Assembly: GCA_013115125.1 (NCBI GenBank)
Contig: JABANN010000083.1
Coordinates: forward strand, 1 to 64,000
DNA length: 64,000 nt
DNA from: Perkinsus olseni
Taxonomy: Eukaryota; Perkinsozoa; Perkinsida
Direction of reading: 5' to 3'
Shown here: positions 11,010-23,300 of the stretch, in pieces
How positions within the stretch are numbered: the stretch's first letter is position 1
Layout of the letters: every line of letters begins with the position of its first letter
Notes under the pieces: generated by a model
What the model saw: only the letters and a program-made list of their open reading frames with translations
What the model was told of the DNA's origin: nothing
The model's database searches: none
Program-made: the position numbers and the translations under genes

Positions 11010-11644
11010 ATGCTGGTTGCCTTCACGATGGCCCCCGATGGCCAGAGTGCTCCCGGAGCGAAGACGTCATCGCCTCTCACGTTTCACCGCTCCTCATCGA
11101 TGCGTCGCGATTCGACATCGGAATGTCCCCTCAATGCCGTAACGGAGACTGCACCCTCACCGACACAATGCCAACTACGACAGTCCAGCTATGCGCAGCT
11201 ATTTGCCACTTCTCATTGGCCTGCACGCTTTGGGTATTCGACTCGTCGACGGAACTCTGCAATCTCTTTAGGAATACCTCTCAAGGCGAATTTCACATCG
11301 ACAACAAAACTTACGGCGACCCTCATTGTTACCAAGCGAGGTTCGTCTACAGCAGCCACTATGCAGACCACCTAGATGCATCGCTGAGCTGCTGGGCGGA
11401 GGATTTCATGCTACCTGAGGTGTGCTGCAGCGTACGCAATCACTACCGCGGCTACTACGCTTGTTGGGAGCACTTCGGCCTGGCCAACAACGTCGAGCAA
11501 CATCGCACTTTTGAGAGATGCTGTATGGCTGTCGACTCTACCAGGCGGTTCCGTAATCTCGGCGACGCTGTAGAGACATTCGCCTTCGACCACAGAGGAG
11601 AATGGATCCAACGCGACTCAACTAGAACCGGTCCCTATCTGTAG
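11010..11644 (+). CDS. Cysteine-rich secreted-type protein with PAN-like and CW/CC segments
   Basis: An acceptor-like CGCCTTTCAG ends at 10,960 and the first ATG followed by a hydrophobic stretch is at 11,010. The hydrophobic start and the cysteine-rich body lie in different frames. Excising a 17-nt GT-AG piece (11,047-11,063) would join them, but a frameshift is equally possible. The body has a PAN/apple-like pattern (LCAAIC, then AC-LW, then LCNLF; about 11,185-11,270) followed by two CW...CC units: SCWAEDFMLPEVCC, and ACWEHFGLA running to FERCC. Similar CW...CC units occur in proteins of other protists, from memory. Function is unknown; extracellular adhesion is an inference. A broken copy lies at 3.5-4.4 kb, and this copy sits directly after the sugar transporter. 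Confidence 0.6.
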
Positions 11645-12247
11645 GGGAATAGTTTCGCGTCCGCCATGATGAGCTCCGACCGCTACGACTTCACAGCGAC
11701 GTTGCATAGCAGAACCACCGCATGAGCTGAGGTTCGTATGAAAGAAGTCGATACTTCTCATCTGAGTGCACTCATGAAATGGTTCGAGTTCTAGTGGTTG
11801 TCCACGCTGTTTGTGAGCTTCTAGTTGCAATAAGGCTTGAAAAGGCAGTGCATCCCGTTGAACTCTGCGGCTACACGGCCCCAGCCGGCGATCCGCCCAA
11901 AACGCGGAGTGCGTGAAAAAAACTTCTGTGAGGATCGAACTCCGTACCTATGGCGTCAGAGCTCACCACCTTCCCCCTCGACCATTCAATCACAATATCC
12001 CTTGCGGATGATTGATATACTCTCCATCGGATTCCGCCTATCACGTCGCATGATCGTCGATTGATCAGTCACGAAGGGCGCGTTGGGGACGGCAGCGCTA
12101 AGCTGGATGCTCCATGATTTCTACTAAGCCTAGCACACCCCTACCACTGGAACGCGACAGTTGGCACAGTTCACATCGTTACGGCAGCTACACTGCTGCC
12201 GTGGCACTGCCACGGTGGCACAAATGACTGGTATGCTCTATAACGAG
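11645..12247. other. Intergenic, convergent gap
   Basis: This lies between the 3' ends of the plus-strand cysteine-rich gene and the minus-strand WD40 gene. Apart from a tRNA-like relic near 11,927-11,994 and a short palindromic GCCGTGGCACTGCCACGGTGGC around 12,200, I see nothing. Confidence 0.5.
11927..11994 (-). pseudogene. tRNA-like relic
   Basis: Read on the minus strand it has terminal TGTGA/TCACA pairing, an ATGGTCGAGGGG D-loop-like A box, a possible 5-bp anticodon stem (TGGTG/CGCCA) and a GAGTTCGATCC B box. The T stem has only about 3 pairs, so it is not a functional tRNA as read. A tRNA-derived repeat is the likeliest explanation. Confidence 0.3.
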
Positions 12248-15200
12248 TCATAAGACACTTCCCATCTTTCCGGCTTTCTTCTGTCGCTGGCTTGACCGAG
12301 ATACTCTACTCGTCGGCCGAGTCGCGGCAGTACTTGCACTCGAGAGGGTTGAGCGGAGGTTCCGCCGACCCGCAATGTCTGTGCTGAGGCTTGAGGGGAG
12401 AGACTCTCGCACTACAGCAGAAACGCTCCGATTATCTGGTCGGGCTTTCGAGGCAGTATTCGGCCTTGGCAGCGTAACCATAATGGCAGGGCGGCGGGAG
12501 GTCTCGCTGCTGCGTGGGCGACCAACAGTTTTCATCGAAGCGGCTGGTCCTTGCTCGTCGCACGCTTGGGAGCGCTCTGGCTCACACGCGAGAACGGGCC
12601 GTTCCAACGAGGACGACTGAGCGGTCAAAGACGAGTTACGTCGCCTTATTGGACGTTGAGGAGCCGCGGGGCCCCGATAAGTCCGCCGATGAGCCTGCCG
12701 GCACCAGTGCTCCGATTCTATTCTGCTGAACTGCGTGTTCAACGACTTTGCCGAGTTGCTTTGACTGAGATAGGGCAGGAGTGCAGTGGAACCATCCATA
12801 CCATCCGAATCATCTTGAGCGTAATCTCGAATCACATTCTCCATCAAAAGCGATTTCGGTGTACGCAAAGGACTCGCTTCATCGACTGGACATTCTGTAG
12901 GGGCTTCTCTCTGATGACGGGAAGTGAGAGGCTTCTCCAGGCGCTTACAATCCTCGCGATCATCAGCACTGCCACTGCCGTTATTCTCAACAGGGACTCC
13001 ATTCAGACGGCTCAGTTGACGCGATCGACCAGCGAGAATTCGCGACGCCTCATCCTCGCCGATGAGCTCCGTCGCTACGTTGTAGGCATGCAGGGTCGTG
13101 CAAACATTAAGACCCAAGTGGGCCAGAGAACTAGGCAGCTGGTAAACTCCTCGGGCTCTAGTTGATGCCTGCAACTCGCCCGTCTCATCCCAGATCTCAA
13201 AGATTCCTCCTCTGCCAGAGCTAGCACCGCCGCCACGCATGAGCAGTACGCATGATGTGCCGGTCAGATGCACCGCAGCCCTCACTCGGTCCTCCTTATT
13301 GGTCGAGAATCGACTCCTTTCCTCCAGCCCATCGGCCGAGAGAACCACCACCGTACCAGTGCTGTTCACGATGACCAAATCTCCGCCAGTTGCCGAACAT
13401 TCCGCCGCGATTTGGAGGTGTTTTTTCTCATCAGCGCTTTCGGGCCCTGATCGCCAACCCTCTTGATGGGACTCCGAGAGGGACGTGTGAGCCTCGAGCT
13501 CCTTAGTTTGCTGGCGCATCAGCCTTCCAGTCGATGCCCTCAGACTCGGGGCAAGGAGATATCCGATGCCACTATCGGGTGCGGCGATTCGACTCAAACC
13601 CGCATACACCTCGGGCGGGATGTCTTCGAGGGAGGTCGCGTCAGCGGATGGGAGGATGGGAATAATACGCGCTGGGTTTGATAGGTTATGTAGGAACACA
13701 TGGCGTTGAGGAGAGGGAGCCTTCCCCGGCTCACACAGCCAGACCTCGACTCTACCGGCTGTCGTGAGGAGGGCAATGGACTGTGAATCTTGCATCAGAC
13801 AGTGGGACACCAACTCTCCTTCCTGACCCAACTTCGTGGCGCGGGAACTTCCACTAGCAACGTCAACGGAGAAGATCTTCCGGTCTGTTGTTGATATTGC
13901 AACGATAACCTTGGGGAGAGCGTAAACTGCTTGCAACTCGGTGCCCGGAGTGTCGACTGACTGCCAATGAGGGCTGCCCAGTCTCTTAAATACGATGCTA
14001 CCACCCGACGAGCATGCAGCAATCCACGGCTGCTCGGCAGACTTCTTCAGGGAAGGCCTGGAGATGGCGAGACCTGTGACTGATTGATGCATCGCCTCAA
14101 TTTCCGGGCCTCTGGTAGGACCGATCCACTCGACCAACGCTCCGTCATGAACCCTATGGCTGGTAACACGGCCGGTTGAGGTGCCGATGAGAAACCGCTC
14201 GTGAGTCGCCTCGTCCATGGCGAAGGCCGTGATGGTAACTCCGGCGGACAAGTGCGAGAATTGGATTTTAGCGAGCAGTTCTCCCCGGGAGAGGCTGTAA
14301 ATGCAGACGTTGCGTGGATGCGCCACGAGCACCTCCCGATCGACATGATTGATCGCCATGGCAACGACGGTTTGCGGGGGCCCTGGGGGAGGGGAGGCTA
14401 CGAACGGGTCGCTAGAAGTACTCTCTGAGTTTTGTTCTGACAGGGACATGAAGTGCATCCTCTTCTCACCGACGAGGGCCAGGCGGTCTCTTCCCAGGGC
14501 GAAGAAGGACTTGAAGTTTGGCACTCTGCGCGGGTTGATGGTCTGGTACGGCGTCCACATGCGGATATCCCACAGTTTCACCAGCCCTGATCGATCCGCT
14601 GTGACCAGTGTATCAGTTCCGTTTATCATAGCAACGCCAGAGAGGGATCTCTGATGACCTCGGAGTACGGCTACTGCGCCAGCCTGGTCGCATGCCGTGG
14701 TTTGGGCGTTGTACGCTCTACAAAGACCGTCGAACTGTGCTGTGAAGAGGAGCCTTCGAGTGTCGTCGTAGGCCAACCCGCTAATCCCCTTCACGTTGAG
14801 GCTGTGAGAAGAGTACTGTGGATTCAATCGTGCAATCGCTTGCATGACAGTTGAGTCCCACAGAAGGACCGTGCCATTCAATGATGACGTGGCGAGGCGT
14901 TCCGAACCGGCGTCTAGGAGGCAGGTCGTCACCGATCGTCTTCCCTCTACGTAAGCATCAGGGACCTTCAAGTAGCCCACCCGTCTCCGTTCGAAGTGGT
15001 CCCACACGTCTAAGACATAGTTCGCTCGTTCATCAGTGGCCACGGGCCCCTCGGCCGACCCTGCGGTCCGTGCACATGTAACCCATCGGTTGCCAAGCGC
15101 CATCGAAGGCCATAGACCTGTCGTAGTGCGACGTTTCGTCTCTACGATGGACTTCAATCGGCACTCGTCAATGGTGCCCTGAGTACTCCAGAAACAGATC

Positions 15201-15588
15201 CAGCGAGAGGACAAGAGGGCCGCGGCTGTGTGATCGCCACTACAGTACCCTGAGAGACCACAACGGCTAAGGCGGAGTAGCGCACAGGGAATTTACCGGC
15301 AGATATGATCGAAGCGTCTGTGAGGTCCACGCCGTCGTTGTTGAACGGAAGGGTCTTCCACACTTCGAGTTGCTGACCAAAGCTGATGAGGAGGGGGCGG
15401 TTGTTCTCAGTGAGGCTCACGTGCTTCTGCAGGGTGAACAGCCTCATCGGCGGCGGCCCGGTCCCGGCCCCCGCCACCAGCAGGGAGTTGAAACCATCGA
15501 CCCTCTCGCCGCGGCAGGCACTGACGATGCCCGCAGGCCTGAGAGCAGCGCTTGCCTCTCTCAGACGAACTCCATCTCGCTCACCCAT
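12248..15588 (-). CDS. BCAS3-like WD40 repeat protein, 1,091 aa, 2 exons
   Basis: Exon 1 is 15,588-15,244 (ATG GGT GAG) and exon 2 is 15,178-12,248, with a 65-bp GT-AG intron in phase 0. The N-terminal half is a beta-propeller: GQQLEVW, then the diagnostic PSMALGNRWV (compare ALGxRWLAY of BCAS3 and plant ATG18-type proteins), LATSSLNGTVLLWD, LLFTAQFDG, LVTADRSGLVKLWD. The C-terminal 250 residues are Ser/Arg/Thr-rich and probably disordered. Known relatives bind phosphoinositides and act in autophagy or endosomal traffic; that role here is inferred. No basic FRRG-type lipid-binding motif was identified. The start is 177 bp downstream of the preceding gene's stop on the same strand. Long open frames on the plus strand here are antisense shadows. 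Confidence 0.8.
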
Positions 15589-15765
15589 GCCGGAAGCTGT
15601 CAACCAGGTTGCTGTCCGGAACCGCCCTGAGGGGTCCAGCGCACCGTTCTATGGCGCCAAGGCCCTGCGGCCCATGAGCTTCTCCCGAGGGGTCAGGGCG
15701 GTACCATGCAACGCAGTCCGTCCACCTGAAGGAAGCATATCGCTCGAGTGCCGCCTGATCGCTAG

Positions 15766-16200
15766 TCACGTTATATAGCCGCTGGCCTGTCGGTCGCACA
15801 GCCGGAAGAAGGACACGATCATCTCCAGCAACACGGCTAATGCAGGCCCTGCCCTGGCACGACCCTCAGGGGTATCGAGGCCGAGTTGGACCAGACAGAG
15901 CGAGAGGAATTGGACCACTGTAACTCCAGCTGGCCCGTCCGGTGGTCTGTCGGTCGTGGTGAATCTGAAGATGAGAAACCCTTCATCATTAATGACCAGA
16001 TCGTGCCCCGGTTCGAGGCCCACTCGCTGTTATTCCGTGACTTGAGAATCTTCGCGTTTGCCACGGCGGTTGTACGGAAGTCACCCTCGAGCTCTTGCAA
16101 AGCCTCTCGGTCGAATAACGAGAAGAAGTCTCTCACGGAAGGGACTCGGCCGATGCTCATTGGCACGGAACTGCAGCGACTTTGGCGCCCATACGGCCTT
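15766..16200 (-). CDS. Uncharacterised small protein, at least 2 exons
   Basis: The 3' exon 15,964-15,766 joins a 5' exon ending at 16,024 through a 59-bp intron (GTGGGC...TTCTTCAG-type, phase 2). The product runs from about VPSVRDFFSLFDREALQELE through ILKSRNNSE into TTTDRPPDGPAGVTVVQ and ends VSFFRLCDRQASGYIT. It is helical and mixed-charge with a hydrophobic stretch in the last third. I do not recognise the family. The 5' limit is uncertain: an acceptor-like CGCTGCAG lies near 16,180. It could be the 3' end of the dynein-tail gene, but no dynein motif is present. Confidence 0.45.
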
Positions 16201-16493
16201 AACGAATCAACACGAGTGTACTCAACGGCAAAGTGATACAGATCATGGCGAAGGTCAACTCAGCTCCTCGAGAACGTCCGAGCACTGAGGGGCCACAATT
16301 GCGATTGTTTCTGACGGTCTGCGACGTTCTCGCGCTCGAGCACATCAAATTCTCGGCCTGAGGCTAACTGAGTACTGCAATGATGCTAAGCTCACGCTTC
16401 CACGCACCGGAGTAGCTGCCGGGCCGCCAAGGCTGTGCGCCTCTGAGGGCTGCCATTTTACGGAGAGCTATACCGCCATGGCCCAATCCCTGA

Positions 16494-16913
16494 TCAGCAG
16501 GAATGTTCCGATCGCATGGTGCCTTGGCAGCTCACCTCAGCCACGGCTGTGTCCACGAGCAAGGGACCGAACTCTCGACCGTAGGCGGCGGGTGCCTTGA
16601 ATGCAGGCCGCTTGATAGAAGTTTGGAACTCCTGATAGATTCGTCTTTCCCGAGACAGAGACCGCACAGAAGTACGCGTTTTCGCCGTTGTCTGCTGTAC
16701 CGCTCCTTTCGCTTTTCCTTGAAGTCCTGAAGCGTTTTCGCCTCTAGTTCTGAAGGGATTCATCTCGCGTTGTTGCTGCTGATTCATGTTCAACGGATGC
16801 TTGCCTTTCTCATATGCTCGTCGACTCTCCCTCAAGTGGGCAACAAGTTCGCGAAGGGTCATCAGCCAGCAGCGGCTGTCACTCAAGTGCTCTTGCATCG
16901 TGAAAATTCCCAA
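16494..16913 (-). CDS. Possible exon, Gln-rich; connection unresolved
   Basis: An open minus-strand frame has protein-like composition: LVAHLRESRRAYEKGKHP, then a QQQQ run, then basic and Ser/Thr-rich sequence ending near YGREFGPLL. It could be a further exon of the dynein-tail gene upstream or an independent gene; I found no convincing junction. No family is recognised. Confidence 0.25.
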   Translation of the reverse strand: MGIFTMQEHLSDSRCWLMTLRELVAHLRESRRAYEKGKHPLNMNQQQQREMNPFRTRGENASGLQGKAKGAVQQTTAKTRTSVRSLSRERRIYQEFQTSIKRPAFKAPAAYGREFGPLLVDTAVAEVSCQGTMRSEHSC

Positions 16914-17014
16914 GGTTGTTCAACCACCGACGAGTTTCCTCGGAGCGTTGTGCCCCCCTATAGCAGAGCGCAACACTGGTAGCCAGAATGAAGGACACCT
17001 TATGCAGTCGACGG

Positions 17015-20000
17015 TCATGATGCCGGCACGGACAGCTTCACAGAGTCAAGGCATTCGCGTATGAACTCCGACGTGAAGAAGTCGCATTCCTCGAGCTGAG
17101 ACACCTGCACGCGGGGACGGTCAGGCAAGTGACGATGCAGGAAGCCCCGCGGCACTGACCGTGATAGTGGACAGTTTCGGCGGCAGAGGCGAGCCCGACT
17201 GCTGGATGAGAGCCTCCCATTGCCTAGGAGTCAGCCCACGGATGTCTTCCAGTGCTGAGCAGTTCCGCTTCTGCCAGACCTGCGGGGAGCATGTGACGAC
17301 CGTGCAAGCGTGTGCACAGCCTAGATGACTTGATATCAAGCAAGAACTAAACCCTTCCACAAAATTATATCACAGCGCGAATTTTTCTAATTTCTTTCCA
17401 TTGAATAACTTGAAGCTCTCAAGTTGCAGTGCAAGACTCGCACTTGAAGAGGTAGTCTACATAACCAGAACTACATATCTAGATAACAAAACTGTGTGTA
17501 GAATCGCCTCAGCTACGTCGTATTAGCGACTCGCCATCAAACCCAATTAGCTCGACTGCTTCTCATTGTGCTCTGTCAGCTCTATTCTATATCCTGTGTT
17601 CTAGTACCATAAGCCTCACGACGAGAGAGCGCACGTGTGCTCGGCTCAATCCCGAGCTTACCTCGAGGATATCCTGGACTAAAGCCTCATAGAGTGGTTG
17701 GTATCTTTCAACCTCGTTCCCACCTTGAGCGGTCATCAGACCCCCAGCCATCAGCCCGTCTGAGGAGCCTGTCCAGTGATGACTACCTTTACAGGCCTGC
17801 AGCTCAGTCTGGGCCGGCGCCGCGCGGGCAGTGCAAGCGTCTTTCCAGGCACCAATGTCGCAGCTTTCCACCCGCTCCTCGCGCCACTTCGATACAAGCT
17901 TGTACCAAAGGGATATCTCACACCAGCAGCTTAGGTGTGGTGGACGGCACGACACCAACTACCTCAGTCCAAACCCTCTCAGCTCCTTCTACCAGCTGAG
18001 CTAGTACTGGGGCCTAGCACAGCACAGCATTACGACCACCTTAGTGACCACAACTTACCTCAGTGAACCTCAACTGGCTCTCTGAGCTCATCATGGACGG
18101 CCCGCCAGCGTGTGTCTGAGGGCTGACTATTCACCATCACGACGGAGGGAGCACTCACGTCGATGCACTTCTCGCTCTCACAAGCCCACTTCATCTGCTG
18201 CTCCAACTTCACAGCAGAGGCCTTCATCTTTCCAAGTTGGCCCAGAATCTGGCAATACTGTAACGACGAGAAGCCAGCGCGTCCCGGCATCATTAGGGAC
18301 TCGCAGAGGGATCGGAAATCGCGAAGCACCCGAGGGTTTTGTGCTGGTCGGGAGGGCCAAGAAGCCCGCGAGCTCACACTGTCTGCGGATGACCAGCCGC
18401 CAACAGCCTCTCTCAAGACAATGAACCCTCCATCAGGGTCGAGAATCTCCGCTTTCATATTCCTGGCCGTTTCCTCGATCGTATCACCGAAGGTATCTGC
18501 AACCGAAATGACTCATTTCAAATGAGGAAGCTCGATCCCGCTGCCACCGTCCACTTACGCAGTTCCTCGAGCATCGAACGCTTCCTTGCCCTGGTGAACT
18601 CACAGGCGGCTGGGAGTTTCCTATCTGTGCATTCCGTCGACAGCTGTATGAGGGTCTCTAACTCTACGGTATCGTCCACCGACAGTTTAACTTTGTACCT
18701 GGGCGAACTCGATACAGTGTCGAGGGGCAAGCGTAGAGTTGGTTCTGAGAGACCAGCAGAGACGCAGGTGGGACAAGAATCAAGCAAGACGCGTACAGCA
18801 ACGGAAGAGAGGTGTACAATAGAAAAGATGAGAATATGAAAAGGAAAGTGTACTCTAGTGACGACGCACTTTAGAGGGCTCGCGTGTGGAGCAATATTGA
18901 TGCCTGAACGGTGCAAAGAGACAGGGGAAAACTTCGAGACCAGCTAGAATAGCGCACAATTCCGGGCAGCATTTGCCATGTTGGTCCTCCGTCTTTCACG
19001 GACCCGACCCCCTACTGTCTCGCCATGATGTGCAGCTCTTCAACCCCAGCTTTGGCCGCTTCCAACTCGCTCAGCTCGTTCTGCTTCAAACGAGCAAGCC
19101 TCTGCAAGTACCTGTGGGAGAGCCTGCGCTCAGCCTGGCTTGCTGCGGGGTTTCTTACGCGACGAAAGATTCCAACTTGGCCGGTCTCTCATCAAGCTCA
19201 CGATTGAGCACTGCGTATCTTTCGCCGGTCGCTTTGCACTTCTCACGGAGGGCGGACAGCAGTAGGCTCTTCATGGTCGTCAGCGCCCTCTGGGGTATCG
19301 GAGTCAACAGCTGCTTAACCTTCCTAGCTTCTACTGACAGAACGCCCACGCTTTGCACCTAGGGCGAAGCTCTGCGCTATTCGACAGAAAGGAAGGCGTA
19401 CTGGTTTGAGCCGCTCGACTTTGTATTCGAATTCCGACATCAAGGCCATCTCTCGCTGCAGAGCTGCTGCGTCCACGGACTTCTCCTCGGGATCTGGGGA
19501 AAAGATGGTATCAACTAACCACAAACTTCTACCAATCACCCTCAGCGGTCATCGACTTCATCTTCGCTACGAACTGCTCTTCATCCCAACCCTGTCCGTA
19601 TCTGCAACGCCCTCTCCCAACCAGAACGGGCGAGGCCACCTCACTCGTAGATTCTTCGATATTCCACCAACTGCCGTTCAGCGAGCTCATGAGCATTCGC
19701 AAAGTCAGCCGATAGCTTCCGGAATATCCCCTCAGACGCTGCTGCGAACCTGACCGACTGGGTAGCCGCGGCTGAGCTTCTCAAGGAACGTACCGTTGGT
19801 CGTAGACGAGCGTTCGTTCAACAGCATTGGAAGCGACACCAGCGCCTGAGCATAAGGGTATCATTGACTCTGCCGACGACCCTCGCTCGAGATTTACTGT
19901 CTCCCGACACTTCCACGAATTTTCTCATTTTGTGACGATTATAGTGTTTGAAATCGTCGTAAGGGTGACTGATAGCCGCTACGGTCTGCGACAGGAGCTC

Positions 20001-20360
20001 CTCAAAAGCCGAAGAAAACTCGGCCCGGGTTGGCATCTGACGAGGCAGTCTATTGACCCATGATAGTCGAAGAACATACCATGGCGATAGTCGAGGGGGC
20101 ATCGAGATTACACCCGAGTGGGAGGGAGTCGTCGCTGAAATTAACCGTCACAGAAAGCAGCTTGGGATGGCTCCCGAGGGTCTTGAGAAGCTCGCGTACT
20201 GAGGATACTCCCAGCTCCACCATGGCCTGAGGAAAGCTTCTCCCCCGCTACAACGTGGATCTCGTCAGAAGTGGGGGAAATGTGGTACTGGCTACCAGGA
20301 AGCCATATCTGTAAGCGCCCAATCGCTATGCTCATATCCGTATCTCTCTAGATGGCGGCA
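17015..20360 (-). CDS. Dynein heavy-chain tail (DHC N2-type region), many short exons, no motor
   Basis: Several minus-strand exons join in frame through 43-60 bp introns. In order: WLPGSQYHISPTSDEI (dynein FSPSLEEI-like), VRELLKTLGSHPKLLS, AEFSSAFEELLSQTV, FAAASEGIFRKLSADF, GWDEEQFVAKMKSM, EYKVERLKPVQSVGVLSVEA, ERYAVLNRELDERPAKLESF joined to VAYLQRLARLK, YKVKLSVDDTVELETL, EELRHTFGDTIEETARN, DPDGGFIVLREAVGGW, ISLWYKLVSKWREERVE, ERYQPLYEALVQDILEV and LTPRQWEALIQQSGSPLP. The last resembles the dynein RHW motif. This order matches the N2 region of axonemal heavy chains. TGA at 17,017-17,015 closes the last exon unless another junction exists. No AAA motor or P-loop follows, and the WD40 gene leaves no room for one. 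The 5' limit is open. Confidence 0.6.
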
Positions 20361-23300
20361 ACAATGAGGTTGCCAACGCTACCAAAAAAGGGGTGGCGCC
20401 CCGAAGCGTGAATTTCGAATCCGGATTTGGTCAGAGAAACGGCCAGGAGAAGTCTGCAGCAACCATCGAGGGCGGCTGGATCTCGGCAGACCTTCTGTAG
20501 CGTCGATCAACTACAAAGCCTTCAACGACCACCGTCTAGCTACTTACGAGCCTTGTCAAATAACCCCGCCTGATACCCACCGAGGACCATCACGCACGCA
20601 AGGCTAACACCGCTCTCTCTCCGCTATCAGCCCACCCCTTACGAGGCCTACCGAGTAACAGCGTATTTCTGCTAGTCGTATGAAGGATGGAAGTCTCCTC
20701 ACATTCTGCATGGCCAAGTCCCGAGCCAGTTCTCGCTCTCCTACAGCCGACATCGACTACGCTGCGGCAAGAGCAGCAGCCTTACTCTGGCGCCTTCTCT
20801 CCACCGCTATGCCCCTCGTCGAGGACCACCACGCCTGCTCAGCCCTCAACTTCTCGCACTCCGCCCCTGAGATCGATCTCACGGGATTCAGCACCGGCCA
20901 GAAGCGCTGCGTCACTCCTATTGACAGCGTCCGCGGCCACCGCCGTGCAGGTGTGGTGGATGCAGCTAACCAGCTCTTCCAGTCTGACCACCACAAGCTG
21001 AGCGGTGAGTGGAAGCTTTGCCACGGTTACTTCGTTTCGATCTCTTCGACTACCCCGCCCCCCACAGAAGGCAGCGTGGCCGACGCCTTCCCGCCATCGC
21101 CCGCATCTCCTGAGCAGAATCGCCTCAGGACCGGAGGCCGGTTACGGAGAGCGACCCTCCAATGGTGTGCTAACCATAGGCGATGACGATGGATGGACTG
21201 CCGAACTCGGAAGAAGCGAAAAGTCTAGCGGCAGTCTGGCGCCCCGAGAGGACCGTCTGGAGGCGCTTAATGACGAGCTCATTGAATGAAGACAGTCCCG
21301 AGAAGTGACGAGCGTTAATCTCCCTCAAGCACCAGCCGTTCGCCAATTCGCGACCTGTGAAAAATGTTCCGAATTACCAGTTTTCTTGTCCCAGAAAAAA
21401 TTGCATCGCCTGCTCCGAGCAGAAGTGTCGAAAAAAAGAAACCAGGCCCTAAACCTCACCCGTCTCTGGTGATGCTAATGATGATGATGACGACGATTCC
21501 ATCACTACTGGGCTCGCACCATCACGAACCTTCACCGAAACTGGACGCCACGGCTGACGATGACTCCCCCACCCTCTGTTGTGCAGCTACGAAAGCAGGA
21601 AGGTCGTAGCACCGGTCCGCCTCTATTCGAACTATCTTCATACGACCGATCGCCGATAGGAGAGCCTGCACCTGAATAGTGAGCTAGCTTCGATGACCAC
21701 TCGAGAAGGCCAGCATCGGTCAGAGACAACAAGGGCGACAGAACCGTGAGCTTCCCGGCCCACCTTGAGTACGGCGTCAGCGAGGCGAGGTTGGGCTGTG
21801 ATAAGCTTCTGCGAAAGTCGGTCCCGAGTAGAACGGAATCTGCTGTATCGTGCCTGTTGGTAGATGATGATAACATCACCACCACAACAACAACAACAAT
21901 GAGACCGAGGGGGGTTCCGAGTTCGTCACAGAGAGAGAACTCCTCCGAGCCACAAAGCGTATTAAACGACCCCTTCCGCAAGATCGTGCCAGGACGAACC
22001 TCACTCTTCAAATTCGGTTAAAAAAATTTCTTCAACTTCAACGTTCTTCAGCTTCTGAGTGTGGGTCCAGAGACCTGGTGATGAGCACACCATCCCCGCC
22101 ACCTTACGTTGTATCGCCATTGAGCTAAGATCTTCCTCTGAGAATAGTGTTTGAAAACGGACATGCTACGTAGCACCTAAGAATCACTATCAACTGAGGG
22201 TCCACTAGGAGAGGGTCGCCCACCTTGAAACGCATAGATTCTTCCATCCACCTCGACAAGCTCGTGTGCTCTGAGGCTTCCCCGGGACAGTAGTGGACCT
22301 GGGCCAAGAAGACGAGAGCCTTTCTGAAGGAACCTTAGCTCCCTGTGAGGGCACTGGTCAACCTTTCCCGCCCAAAACTGCCAAGTGCATCGGATGCTCT
22401 CAAGCGTCAAACGACGAGGCAGAGACGAAATGTTCCTCGAGTTACGATTGGTGTGGTACTAGTCAGTCATAATAGAGGGCAAGGTCTCCTTCCCCAAATC
22501 AAAATCTGCGTACGATCATAGGATCTCTTCCCTCTCGCCACGCCCCACGCCGCCCTCTCGGTAGGGCCGGTCGGGCGCGACCAAACTTCGCAATAGAAAT
22601 AGAAGCAGACACATTGTGGTCATACTGCTTCTATCATTATCTCTGTAATAAGATCGCCATACTCGTGCGCGTGTGATTGGCGACGGGCCGCCAGGAAAAG
22701 GCCCCCAAGGATGCTTACCAAGCCGCTGGTGGATATCGTGAAGTACTCCCTGTCCCGCTGATCAGGAGTGGTAACGACCAGATCGTAAGGGTCGAAATGG
22801 TGGGGGTCTGTGGACAGCCGAGGGCGATTGAGGTACCTGAGGGCGAAGCGAAGCTAATCCTAATCCTCACCGGGCGGGAGGGACATTCGACACTCGCGAC
22901 ACTCGCGAGGCTTTCGAGCTAAGCTGCAAACTCACATGAACTTGACACTGGTACTGCTGCCCATGGAAGCGAAGAATCCGATGGCTTCCTCGACCGTTGT
23001 TATCGTAGTGGTCGTAGGGGTAGGTACAGCCTCAACCTTCTCCCCGACTGAGACGAGGAGTCCAAGGCTGTCCAGGCTCTCATCACCTACCACGACTCGG
23101 TCTCGAGCTCATCACCGGGTGCTGCCCTCCTGCGAGTATGCGATCGAGGTCCTCCATGCCCGCCGCCCTGCCGCCCTCACCACTGTTACTGGCATATCTA
23201 CAGTAATCGAGATTACACAGGGGAAGGACCGTCGTCTTAAAACCGGGCCGGGAATCTTCGTGGACACCCAGAAGCTCTATGACGACGAGGACGACGACAC

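Noticed and set aside
12551-13165. Long plus-strand open frame opposite the WD40 gene
   Set aside because: It has no family likeness and mirrors a strongly coding minus strand; it is an antisense shadow.
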